Assembly: GCA_963667715.1 (NCBI GenBank)
Contig: OY763926.1
Location: forward strand, 1,922,001-1,986,000
Length of the DNA: 64,000 nucleotides
Direction: 5' to 3'
Source of the DNA: JAFGDI01 sp963667715
GTDB taxonomy: Bacteria > Planctomycetota > Phycisphaerae > Sedimentisphaerales > SM23-30
Shown here: positions 1 through 8,146 of the stretch, piece after piece
Layout of the letters: each line of letters begins with the position of its first letter
Numbering within the stretch: position 1 is the first letter of the stretch
Position numbers and translations under genes: made by a program
Notes under the pieces: generated by a model
Databases searched by the model: none
What the model saw: only the letters and a program-made list of their open reading frames with translations
What the model was told of the DNA's origin: nothing

Positions 1-1
1 T

Positions 2-1531
2 GGCGAATCGTTAAATTATCATAATAATATGAATAGCAATTTCTGTAGTTTCAATTTTGGTACGATATCCTATTCTTATACCGTTGGCGATGGTAATGTT
101 CATTCTGGGTTCTGTATATATAATGGTGGTGATATATATGAATCTTTTGCTGCTGTTAATAGCCTCGAATATGGTTTCTGTGGCCCCAAATACAGTTTCA
201 GCGATCCAGAAACTAGCGATCAGAGGCCTAAATTAGAAAACTGTCTGTGGAATAGAGATCTTTCTGCTGACACTAGTCAGAGTGAAGACTATTCTTTAGG
301 CTTAACCACCGCCCAAATGCAAAATGTCGCTACTTACATTGACCTTGGCTGGAGTGATAAATGGGTATTTACCAATGGCCAGTATCCTAAACTTGCCTGG
401 GAAACTGACCATCCGTCATCAGTGCTGGTTAATAATATGGCCGGTTCAGGCTCACAAACCGACCCATGGCAGGTTGCTGCTGCTTCCGACCTCATATATA
501 TCAGTTACAACTCAGCTATGGCCGACGACTATTTCATTTTAATTGATGATATCGACCTTAATGATCTTGTATTCAATCGTGCTGTTATTTCACCTGATAT
601 AAATTCTGGTGATAATAACACTTTCGATGGCATTGAGTTTAATGGATCATTTGACGGCCGCGGCCATACTATCTCAAACCTTACCATCTTCGCTGGTGTA
701 AACACCTATATAGGCCTCTTTGGCCAGATTGGCATCAATGGTATCGTTACTAACCTTAACCTCAATAGTGTTGATGTCAACGGCTACACGACGGTAGGGG
801 GCATCTGCGGTAAAAATATCGGTACTATCACCCAGTGCTCTGTCAAGGGGACTGTACTTGCGATAACTAGCTTTGCCGGCGGTATTACCGGCCTCAATAA
901 AGAAGGCTATATCCAGCAATGCTATACCGACATAAGTGTTTTTGCCGATACTCGTGCCGGCTGTATTGTTGGTACAAATCTTGGCGATGTTATCCAGTCT
1001 TATTGCCTGGGACTGGCCTCCGGCTCTGACTTTGTCGGCGGACTCTGCGGTATAAATAACACCGGTAGAATATCAAAATGCTACAGTGCCGTAGCTATCG
1101 ATTGCCCGGGCGTCAACTCTGCCGGGTTCTGCGGTAATCAGATTGGAAATAGTGCTTATATTTCGAGCTGCTTCTGGGATATTACCGAAAGCGAAATGCT
1201 TATTGGTTATAATGCAGACGAAACTTCGCCCGGAGAAATTATTAAGCTCTCCGGCTTACCTACCATCCCGCTCCAGACTCGATCTACATACACCAATACC
1301 AACTGGGACTTCAACGCAGAATCATTCAACGGCACAGCCAACATATGGCACATGCCATACCAAACCGCCGGCTACCCTATGCTGTGGTTCCAAAGAGACA
1401 TCCCAGGCGACACCACAGACTCCTACGGCATAACAATAGCCGACTTCGCCACCATCTCAACAAACTGGCTGCAGCCATACAACCTAACCGACTTACAAAC
1501 CATAGCCAACCACTGGCTCGAAGGAATATAA
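2..1531 (+). CDS. Secreted GLUG-repeat protein with dockerin-like C-terminus (5' end missing)
   Basis: The reading frame is open from the first bases of the window, so the true start and any signal peptide lie upstream; the first Met in view (position 29) need not be the start. The visible part contains repeated units with cores such as GGICGKNIGTI, GGITGLNKEGYI and GGLCGINNTGRI, spaced 30-40 residues apart, which match the GLUG motif of bacterial surface and secreted proteins. The last 40 residues hold two short units ending in NWL and HWLE (ADFATISTNWL, LTDLQTIANHWLE), resembling the duplicated Ca-binding segments of type I dockerins, though with few of the usual Asp/Asn residues. It is probably an exported surface or adhesion-type protein; the substrate cannot be told. 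A strong terminator follows the stop codon. Confidence 0.75.
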   Translation, partial: GESLNYHNNMNSNFCSFNFGTISYSYTVGDGNVHSGFCIYNGGDIYESFAAVNSLEYGFCGPKYSFSDPETSDQRPKLENCLWNRDLSADTSQSEDYSLGLTTAQMQNVATYIDLGWSDKWVFTNGQYPKLAWETDHPSSVLVNNMAGSGSQTDPWQVAAASDLIYISYNSAMADDYFILIDDIDLNDLVFNRAVISPDINSGDNNTFDGIEFNGSFDGRGHTISNLTIFAGVNTYIGLFGQIGINGIVTNLNLNSVDVNGYTTVGGICGKNIGTITQCSVKGTVLAITSFAGGITGLNKEGYIQQCYTDISVFADTRAGCIVGTNLGDVIQSYCLGLASGSDFVGGLCGINNTGRISKCYSAVAIDCPGVNSAGFCGNQIGNSAYISSCFWDITESEMLIGYNADETSPGEIIKLSGLPTIPLQTRSTYTNTNWDFNAESFNGTANIWHMPYQTAGYPMLWFQRDIPGDTTDSYGITIADFATISTNWLQPYNLTDLQTIANHWLEGI

Positions 1532-1551
1532 TAACAAACCCAATCAACCCA

Positions 1552-1590
1552 GCTGCGTTGGAACCACCCACCTCCAACGCAGCCCTTTTA
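1552..1590 (+). terminator. Rho-independent terminator of the GLUG protein gene
   Basis: A perfect 11-base-pair stem (GCTGCGTTGGA pairing with TCCAACGCAGC, loop of 10) starts 21 bases after the stop codon and is followed by CCTTTTATT. Confidence 0.85.
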
Positions 1591-2060
1591 TTCTCCAATC
1601 ACCGCGAAGCTTTAAGAGTACAAGCTTCAGCTTGATTATTGGCCCAACTTCACCAACCAATCCTCTACGCAAGAGTTCCCGATTAATCGGGTTCTTAAGT
1701 CTTCCTCCTTACTTTCCAACCAAATAATAAACTACCTAACACACTGACCTTCCAACCAACCCTCTGCGTCTCAGCGTCTTCGCACCTTTGTGCCAAACTC
1801 TTCTTCTTCTTCTTCTTTTTTCATTTACTTATCCTACCAATCCTTAAATCCTATCAGAAAAACAATATCGATGTTTTACCACTACTATTTACTGTATCAT
1901 TCGTGTTCCCTCAGCCAACCAATATATTTGAATCTTGGAGCCCAAAGTGGAGGGCTTGAGGATTTCTTTCATAAACAAAATATGATTATTGTTCAAACTT
2001 TGGGGATAATAATAAATAATAGGGAGTTAAATAAAAGGTGCTAATGGTTAATTGTAATAT
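1591..2060. repeat. Gene-free spacer built of dispersed repeats (minus-oriented R2, R1, R3 ends)
   Basis: Read on the minus strand, this spacer carries pieces seen again at 24.2-24.5, 28.6-29.2 and 30.5-31.2 kb: an R2 unit (about 1628-1730), an R1 unit ending in GGTTGGTTGG (about 1751-1790), and the R3 tail with CTGATAGGATTTAAGGATT (about 1835-1862). A GAAGAAGAAG tract (1800-1818) is a simple repeat. No convincing gene was seen. Confidence 0.6.
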
Positions 2061-3287
2061 CTAACCTCCGAATAGACTTTTTTTATCTGCATCTGACATT
2101 CCAGATTGATTTACACATATTGAACAAGCTACTTTATACTTAATTCCATGCAAATCATGAATTGATTTTGGATCACGTATGAATTTTATGCCCTTGGCCT
2201 TGAGGAGTTTATACCTGTCATCACCTATGAAGCATAGTTTCTCATCACCATATATAATACGTTTACAAAAATCACAGACAGTTCCTTGGCTAGCATCTTG
2301 AATAATAGGATTGCTGCCAATCTGCACAGATTCTGGCCACTCATTAAAAGCTAGACTCCAACCCATTCCCGCAATAATACTAGTTTCTAACTCATCTACT
2401 GGTCCGCAACCTGGCGGATCTTCATTTTGTTTTGCAAACTTTCTGGCAATGCTAGAATCTCCATCAACTAAAGAAGCACAGTTATTACATACAATCCAAG
2501 CGGTACTATATGAGCAATTTCTTTTTACACTGTAAATTATTACTGAAGAATTCATGTCTTTATAGTTATTACCACTGAAAACTTTCTCCCAGTATCTTAC
2601 ACTATTAACTACTTGTGCAGTATTAAAACTATAACCAGAAGTTTTACGCATCATATTTCCACAGATATCGCAAAAATATTCATTTACTTCATCCCCTACA
2701 TAACCACTCTCACTTTTATAACCTTTACTGTCTATAGAATCTTTAATCTCATTAATATCATCCATAGATAGCTGTCCGAGTTCCATTTTTTGAGTCAAGG
2801 TTTGTTCACCATTTAGTACTCTTAACTTTACAGACTGACTTAACTGATTATATAGTAGTTGAAAATCAAAGCCTTGTTCAATGCCAGCATGGATGTAGAT
2901 CGATAGCAATAATTCTTTCAAACCATCTGTTGAAATAACTAGTGCTGCACTCATTAGATTTTGTGTTTTTTTCGGATCTTCTAATAGTTTACCACTTTTA
3001 GCGAGTTCGAGTAAAATCTCATTTGCATCTAAATGCTCTTTGATTGGTCTAGTTTTCAGTTTACCTACAAGTGGCTTATAAAAAGAAATATCATCTCTTT
3101 TACATCTCCTACGAATTGCTTCACTTAGTGCATTAACTCCCAATTCGTCACCATTGCTAGACAAAGAACATGCTTCAGTTAGTGCTTCGATAAAGATCTT
3201 ATCATCTTGATAAAACAGTAGCCTTCGTACAAGACGTTCAAAGGTTAAATCTTTTTTCTTTTTTGTGAACAAACTAAATAATTTCAT
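2061..3287 (-). CDS. Protein of unknown function with four CxxC pairs, partner of an Hsp70-like gene
   Basis: A 408-residue protein of no family I recognise. The ATG at 3287 is preferred over the TTG at 3296, because it lies one base after the stop codon of the upstream Hsp70-like gene, so the two look translationally coupled. The first 200 residues are charged and look mostly helical. The second half has CDIC (206-209), CNNC (267-270), CDFC (338-341) and CSIC (388-391), spaced as two split zinc ribbons; extra cysteines lie near 294 and 352. There is no signal peptide or membrane segment, so it is probably cytoplasmic. Its codon use and AT-richness match the Hsp70-like neighbour and differ from flanking housekeeping genes, which suggests joint acquisition. 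A zinc-dependent co-chaperone or adaptor role is an inference from context only. Confidence 0.6.
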   Translation of the reverse strand: MKLFSLFTKKKKDLTFERLVRRLLFYQDDKIFIEALTEACSLSSNGDELGVNALSEAIRRRCKRDDISFYKPLVGKLKTRPIKEHLDANEILLELAKSGKLLEDPKKTQNLMSAALVISTDGLKELLLSIYIHAGIEQGFDFQLLYNQLSQSVKLRVLNGEQTLTQKMELGQLSMDDINEIKDSIDSKGYKSESGYVGDEVNEYFCDICGNMMRKTSGYSFNTAQVVNSVRYWEKVFSGNNYKDMNSSVIIYSVKRNCSYSTAWIVCNNCASLVDGDSSIARKFAKQNEDPPGCGPVDELETSIIAGMGWSLAFNEWPESVQIGSNPIIQDASQGTVCDFCKRIIYGDEKLCFIGDDRYKLLKAKGIKFIRDPKSIHDLHGIKYKVACSICVNQSGMSDADKKSLFGG

Positions 3288-3288
3288 G

Positions 3289-5421
3289 CTATACAACTTT
3301 TACTTTCTCTTTAGGATTTAATAATTCCACAGGAAATACAGCAAATTCATGCTTTGCATCAGGGAAACCGCCGTAGTGTCCCCAAGCATTGTGCATTCTA
3401 CCGCTGCTGCACAAAATTACATGAGCAAAGTAGAATAAATCAGGAGATGGCCAATTATTATAAAAGATTTTATTCATCATATTTGTATAACCAATACTTT
3501 TGTCTATTGAAATATCTCTTAATTTTTCAATAGCTTCAGTTTCCTCCCAGGGAAGGTAAGAGACTACCAAATATATTCCATTTTCATAGTCCTTGAAAGC
3601 GTAATTCTCAATTTTATGATATTGAAATGAATTAAGCATCTTTGCTGCAATGTCATCAAGATTATTATTAATTAACATTTTAGTGTTTTTCAAGAATTCA
3701 TTAGGGACACTCTTGTCTTTTTTTACTTTTTTTATCTGTGTTTTAATAAGTTTAGAAAACTGCTTTTTTGTTTGTTTAATATCTGATTTACTAATAGGTG
3801 TACCAGCTTTATTACCATTCCTGACATCCTGTTTGGAATTATCTCTACTTTTATTTTCTTTTTCTTGTTTTAAAGTATTGCTGTCACCTTGTGATTTGCG
3901 AACCACATTTTTTTTGACATACCCTGCTTCTGTATCCATCCGCACCTGCTTCTCTTTTCCAGTATCTAAATCTTTAGCGGTGACACTTAAAATCCCATCT
4001 GTATCAAAACGAAATACTACTTCAATTTGAGGCTTACCTTTTGGCATAGGAGGAATATTATCAAGTATTAAATTGCCAATAAAATGATTATCTTCTGCGA
4101 TTTCAGATTCGCCTTGAAAGACTCTAACTTCAATAACACTCTGATTATCTTCTACGGTAGAAAAAATTTCTTTTTTTTCAGTAGGGATAGTTGTATTTCT
4201 CTCTATCATATTAGCAATAACCCCTCCCTTGGTTTCAAGGCCAACCGACATAGGGATTATATCTAAAATCAGTAAATCTTTTATGGAACTATCGCCAGAA
4301 AGAATTCCTCCCTGGAGGGCAGCTCCAATCGCTACAGTATCATCAGAATTACTATGCCTGCAAGTTCTTCCAAAATATTTGTTGATTGTATTATGCACCA
4401 ATGGAATGCGTGTTGAACCTCCGATAAGCATCACATCATCAATTTCGCTTTTGTAAATATTGTAATGAGGGAATATGAATGATTTTTCAATGATAGCGTT
4501 TATATTACTGATTATATTACATATTAGATTTTCAAATTCATATCTTGAAATAGTCTTTTTTAAGTGTACAGAACCTGATGAATCTGAATGCAAATATGGC
4601 AAATCAACTTCCACTTCACGTTGCATGCTTAATTCACACTTTGCTATTTCAGCAGCTTCTTTTAATCGTTGAATAGCCACAGGGTCAGACAAAATAGATG
4701 CTTGTGTCTGTAAATCTATAGATTTTAGCAAATGCTTTATTAGTAGATTGTCAATGTCATCTCCACCAAGGGTAGTATCGCCATATGTGCCTAATACTTC
4801 AAATACACTATCACCAACATCTAAAACTGATACATCAAATGTCCCTCCACCAAAATGAACTACAGCTATCTTTTTATTCAGCTTTGTATTATTAATATGT
4901 CCGAATGTTAATGCTGCGGCAGTTGACTCATTTATGATTCTTTTAACTTTTAGCCCCGCAAGTTTACCTGCTAATAAGGTGGCTTGCCTCTGTGACTCGT
5001 AATAGTATGATGGTACAGTAATAACAGCCTCATCAACAACTTTACCCAAATATGATTCTGCATCTTTTTTTAACTTCGACAATATAAATGATATTATCTG
5101 TGGTGCAGTATATATGTTTCCATTTATATTCACGCATACATAGCCTTCATGATTAATGGTAGTCTTATATGGTAATAATTCTTTTGATATATTATACCGT
5201 TTGCCTAATAGGCGTTTGATTGAAAAAAGTGTTGCCTCAGGGTTAGTTATTCTTTGATTTAGTGCAGGCTGTCCAACTAACACTTCTCCATTTTTACCAA
5301 AAGCAACGGCAGATGGGGTAGAATATTTCCCATAAGAATTTTTTATGACAACAGGACGAGATTTATCCATTACGGCTACGACTGAATGTGTTGTTCCAAG
5401 GTCAATCCCTATGATACTCAT
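3289..5421 (-). CDS. Hsp70/DnaK-like ATPase with a non-standard C-terminal domain
   Basis: The start is set at the ATG at 5421, behind GGGAG; the frame runs 60 bases further upstream without a better site. The 710-residue product begins with the Hsp70 phosphate-1 motif IDLGTTHSVVAV (5-16). It carries the second phosphate loop as HFGGGTFDVS, where His replaces the usual Asp of DLGGGTFD, and the adenosine motif MLIGGSTRIP. A recognisable beta-type substrate-binding region ends near VTAKDLDTGKEKQVRMDTEAGY. The usual helical lid is then replaced by a Lys/Asn/Gln-rich linker (about 505-565) and a globular segment of about 140 residues rich in aromatics (FYFAHVILCSSGRMHNAWGH) that I do not recognise. 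The genome's housekeeping DnaK is presumably elsewhere. It forms an operon with the CxxC protein downstream. Function in a specialised chaperone pathway is inferred. Confidence 0.8.
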   Translation of the reverse strand: MSIIGIDLGTTHSVVAVMDKSRPVVIKNSYGKYSTPSAVAFGKNGEVLVGQPALNQRITNPEATLFSIKRLLGKRYNISKELLPYKTTINHEGYVCVNINGNIYTAPQIISFILSKLKKDAESYLGKVVDEAVITVPSYYYESQRQATLLAGKLAGLKVKRIINESTAAALTFGHINNTKLNKKIAVVHFGGGTFDVSVLDVGDSVFEVLGTYGDTTLGGDDIDNLLIKHLLKSIDLQTQASILSDPVAIQRLKEAAEIAKCELSMQREVEVDLPYLHSDSSGSVHLKKTISRYEFENLICNIISNINAIIEKSFIFPHYNIYKSEIDDVMLIGGSTRIPLVHNTINKYFGRTCRHSNSDDTVAIGAALQGGILSGDSSIKDLLILDIIPMSVGLETKGGVIANMIERNTTIPTEKKEIFSTVEDNQSVIEVRVFQGESEIAEDNHFIGNLILDNIPPMPKGKPQIEVVFRFDTDGILSVTAKDLDTGKEKQVRMDTEAGYVKKNVVRKSQGDSNTLKQEKENKSRDNSKQDVRNGNKAGTPISKSDIKQTKKQFSKLIKTQIKKVKKDKSVPNEFLKNTKMLINNNLDDIAAKMLNSFQYHKIENYAFKDYENGIYLVVSYLPWEETEAIEKLRDISIDKSIGYTNMMNKIFYNNWPSPDLFYFAHVILCSSGRMHNAWGHYGGFPDAKHEFAVFPVELLNPKEKVKVV

Positions 5422-5481
5422 AAATACTCCCAGAATATATATACTATTCATATTGATTGTTTTGCACTTACGTGAATACAA

Positions 5482-6330
5482 CTATATCTTATGATATCAT
5501 ATCTTTAACATCAATACCTATTTTTCCTGAGATTGTAATACGTTTTAGTTAATCCTAACGTAACGATTATGAAATCTAATATGATAGTGAACATTAAATA
5601 TAAATGATTCACTTTGCTGCTAAAAACTAAATATAAGGTGTCAGGAATGGATTTCGTAAATCTCTTAAATGTAGTTAGTTACATTCACTACTGTTTCCGC
5701 TAGAACAATTGTACTATCCAATTTTCCGATAGTAAGCCTACCTTACGTAGAGACGCAATACATTGCGTCTCCCCATTCTTGATAATTTCAACAAGGCATG
5801 ACTTATCTCATAAAACGCCGCCAAAGCTCAATTTCCCAAACACTAACACCCACTGCCAACCATATCTATACGTATTAGCATCTTGCGTTAAACTCTTCCC
5901 TTTTTCTTATCCTTCCAATCCTTAAATCCTATCAAATATTATTCCAGCCCTTTTATTCTCCCATCACCACATAGCATTAATAGCATAAACTTCACTCAAC
6001 TTCTCCGCGTCTCTCTGCGAGATAATTTCTATATCTTATGCTCTATTTTTTTCTTCATGATCTTCATCCGCCTCAGGCGGACACGCTTCCCGCTTTGCGG
6101 GCTTCATGGTGAAAAAATATCCCATCGGCAACTTTGCACCTTGCACTTCGCACTTTGCACTCTCTTCAAACTTGTTCATTTTTGCTCTATTTCGCCTGAT
6201 TTTATATCAAATTCTTTCAATTCTTATCGATTTTTGACGGTTTTCAGACTTGCTTTTAAAATGTACATTTGACAACACGGTATATACATTCAATGTACAT
6301 TTTAAACTATAGTGAACTCATTTAAGACAA
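5482..6330. repeat. Repeat-rich spacer between the Hsp70-like unit and the chorismate synthase homologue
   Basis: No supported gene. Items seen: the palindrome R5 at 5753-5778 (GAGACGCAA ... TTGCGTCTC), which recurs near 29.15 and 31.2 kb; minus-oriented R1/R3 ends at 5893-5938; a minus R4 end near 6002-6025; small GC palindromes CCGCCTCAGGCGG (6067) and CCCGCTTTGCGGG (6089); and the R6 heptamer array in minus orientation at 6131-6164 (GCACTTTGCAC). Confidence 0.6.
6258..6304. promoter_or_regulatory. Pair of AAATGTACATTT palindromes, possible operator
   Basis: AAATGTACATTT at 6259-6270 and a second copy centred on AATGTACATT at 6292-6301 are 32 bases apart centre to centre, about three helical turns. 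TTGACA (6269-6274) overlaps the first. No gene starts nearby in either direction, so the regulated target is unknown. Confidence 0.35.
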
Positions 6331-6370
6331 AAGCCCCCGCGATCATTTTCAGATTGCGGGGGCTTTGTTT
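6330..6370 (-). terminator. Terminator downstream of the chorismate synthase homologue
   Basis: AAAGCCCCCGC (6330-6340) pairs perfectly with GCGGGGGCTTT (6356-6366). T-runs lie on both sides, so it could work in either direction; only the minus-strand gene ends here. Confidence 0.85.
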
Positions 6371-6423
6371 TATAAACTTATTATTAACAGCTGCTTATTT
6401 CGGCACTGTCAAAAATCGGCTTC

Positions 6424-7755
6424 TTAGCTTTCGATCGCCTTCATTACCTGTTGGTATCCATAATGCTGCATGAGCGCGTCGAGGATAACCATAGCAGTAT
6501 AATTCTCAGCTACCGGCCAGATACGGCCAACGATAGTCGGGTCACGTCTGGTGATCGCCGCCAGCTGAAGGTTCTCGTTAGTGTACTTGTCGATTGTATG
6601 CTGAGGCTTGTCAATGGTCGGGGTCGGCTTAACTGCAACACGAGCGATGATCGGCTGACCGGTTGACAGGCCGCCTGTTATACCGCCAGCATTATTACTG
6701 TCAAATACAACCTTGCCATTTTCAGCGTGCATCTGGTCATTACATTCGAAGCCGGTCATATCCTTAACTCCAAAGCCTGCACCAACTTCCACGCCTTTAA
6801 CCGCGCCAATACCAAGCATTTTACCCAGTTCAGCGTCGAGCTTATCGAATACCGGTTCGCCCAGACCAGCTGGTGCACCCAGTACTGCGATCTCAACCAC
6901 GCCGCCAGATGAATCTCCGGTCTGAGTGATCTTATTACATGCATCAAGCATAGCTTCAGAAGCGTCCAGATCAGGAGCATTGATAACATGGTGAACACCA
7001 TACTTATCTGCTATCTCCTTACCTATCATAGGTTTCTGTTTGGCACGGATCTCATCGATCTGACCTTCAACCTCAGCTAGAACCGCCATCTTTTCCAGAT
7101 ATCTCATACCCGGCTTGAGACGGCCACCAACAAACAGATCCTGATAGAATGGATCATAATCCCAGCGCATCTGCTTGTAAGCTTCGGTATATTCATATGC
7201 CTTCTCCAGATCAACTTCCGGGCAGCGAACGCCGGCAGCTTCCTTAATATAAGAGAATACACGAATACCACATTTTTTCAGGATCTTCTTCGCGATGTAA
7301 CCACCGCCTACTATTGTAGATGTGTAACGACCACTGAAGATACCGGCACCAATAGCGTCGTCAGCCTGACCATACTTAACGAAAGAAGCATAAGAGGCAT
7401 GGCCCGGACGAGGAGTGCGGTTTGTGTCCTGATATTGTTTAATGTGAATAAAGTGACGATCCAGGTTAGGGATCAGCAGGGTGAGCGGCGAACCGTTTGT
7501 AAGTCCTGCATTACCAGCACCTTCGATAGTGTCAGCAGCATTAACACCAGTATAAATAACCGGGATATCCGGCTCTTTACGAGGTGAGCTGAGCTCATCA
7601 GCGCCAGGTTTTCTGAGCAGCAGATCACCATAGATCTCCTGTTCATTGATCTCAAGACCTGCAGGTACACCCTGAACAACGGCAGTCAACCCGTCCTGGT
7701 AAGAACCGCCGGCAACTGTCAACTGGAATAATCTTCCAAGATGGCATCCAAACAT
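6424..7755 (-). CDS. Divergent chorismate synthase homologue with altered active-site motifs
   Basis: The 443-residue product aligns by eye along the whole length of chorismate synthase (EPSP to chorismate, reduced FMN cofactor): LFQLTVAGGSYQ at the N-terminus, TPRPGHASYASFVKYG (114-129), and NAGGITGGLSTGQPI with the following VAVKPTPTIDKPQ. The hallmark residues differ. GESHG is GGSYQ, so the first active-site His is Tyr19; the RRRPGQ stretch is LLRKPGA; SxRETxxR is SGRYTSTI (143-148), losing Glu and the second Arg; and RHDP is RRDP (403-406). The second catalytic His is kept as His119. A good AAAGGA site precedes the ATG. It sits alone between spacers and has its own terminator. It is either a lineage-specific chorismate synthase or a paralogue with another substrate. 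I leave the symbol blank for that reason. Confidence 0.8.
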   Translation of the reverse strand: MFGCHLGRLFQLTVAGGSYQDGLTAVVQGVPAGLEINEQEIYGDLLLRKPGADELSSPRKEPDIPVIYTGVNAADTIEGAGNAGLTNGSPLTLLIPNLDRHFIHIKQYQDTNRTPRPGHASYASFVKYGQADDAIGAGIFSGRYTSTIVGGGYIAKKILKKCGIRVFSYIKEAAGVRCPEVDLEKAYEYTEAYKQMRWDYDPFYQDLFVGGRLKPGMRYLEKMAVLAEVEGQIDEIRAKQKPMIGKEIADKYGVHHVINAPDLDASEAMLDACNKITQTGDSSGGVVEIAVLGAPAGLGEPVFDKLDAELGKMLGIGAVKGVEVGAGFGVKDMTGFECNDQMHAENGKVVFDSNNAGGITGGLSTGQPIIARVAVKPTPTIDKPQHTIDKYTNENLQLAAITRRDPTIVGRIWPVAENYTAMVILDALMQHYGYQQVMKAIES

Positions 7756-7969
7756 ATTTTTTTCCTTTCAGATAAAAAATTACTGTTTTACTTGTCATTC
7801 TTTAATTATCGAGCCGGATGGCAGAGTTCGGCTTCTTGTTTTTTGTCAATACATAGTACTGCCATTCTAATAAACTATATAGACATATCAGTATAGCTGA
7901 AAGTGTTAGGATAAACAAGGGTTTTGTTACTTGATATAGAAACGATGCGAGTATAAGTCAAGTTTGCGG

Positions 7970-7998
7970 TTTACATATCTGGTGTTTGGGCTTATAAT
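7970..7998 (+). promoter_or_regulatory. Predicted sigma-70-type promoter of the oligopeptide transporter operon
   Basis: TTTACA (7970-7975), a 17-base spacer and TATAAT (7993-7998) lie about 150 bases before the binding-protein gene. The leader that follows contains GAATTC-aatac-GAATTC (8047-8063). The rest of 7756-8146 shows nothing else clear. Confidence 0.55.
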
Positions 7999-8146
7999 TA
8001 CATCGATTATTGCGAGCAGATTGCCGTAAAATGGTGGTAGGTTCGCCGTAGTAAGAATTCAATACGAATTCGCAGGGGATAGCGTAGGCAGGATGTAAGT
8101 TCTGCTATAGAATTAAGTAATGTAACTGTAATAAGTAAGAAGAATT

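Noticed and set aside
1343..1635. Other open frames over 60 codons in spacers and opposite to long genes
   Set aside because: They overlap better-supported genes, lack ribosome-binding sites and show no domain motifs; they are shadows of the real coding frames.
3289..5421. Housekeeping DnaK
   Set aside because: No dnaJ, grpE or hrcA neighbours, an altered phosphate motif and a foreign C-terminal domain. It is kept as an Hsp70-like protein without symbol.
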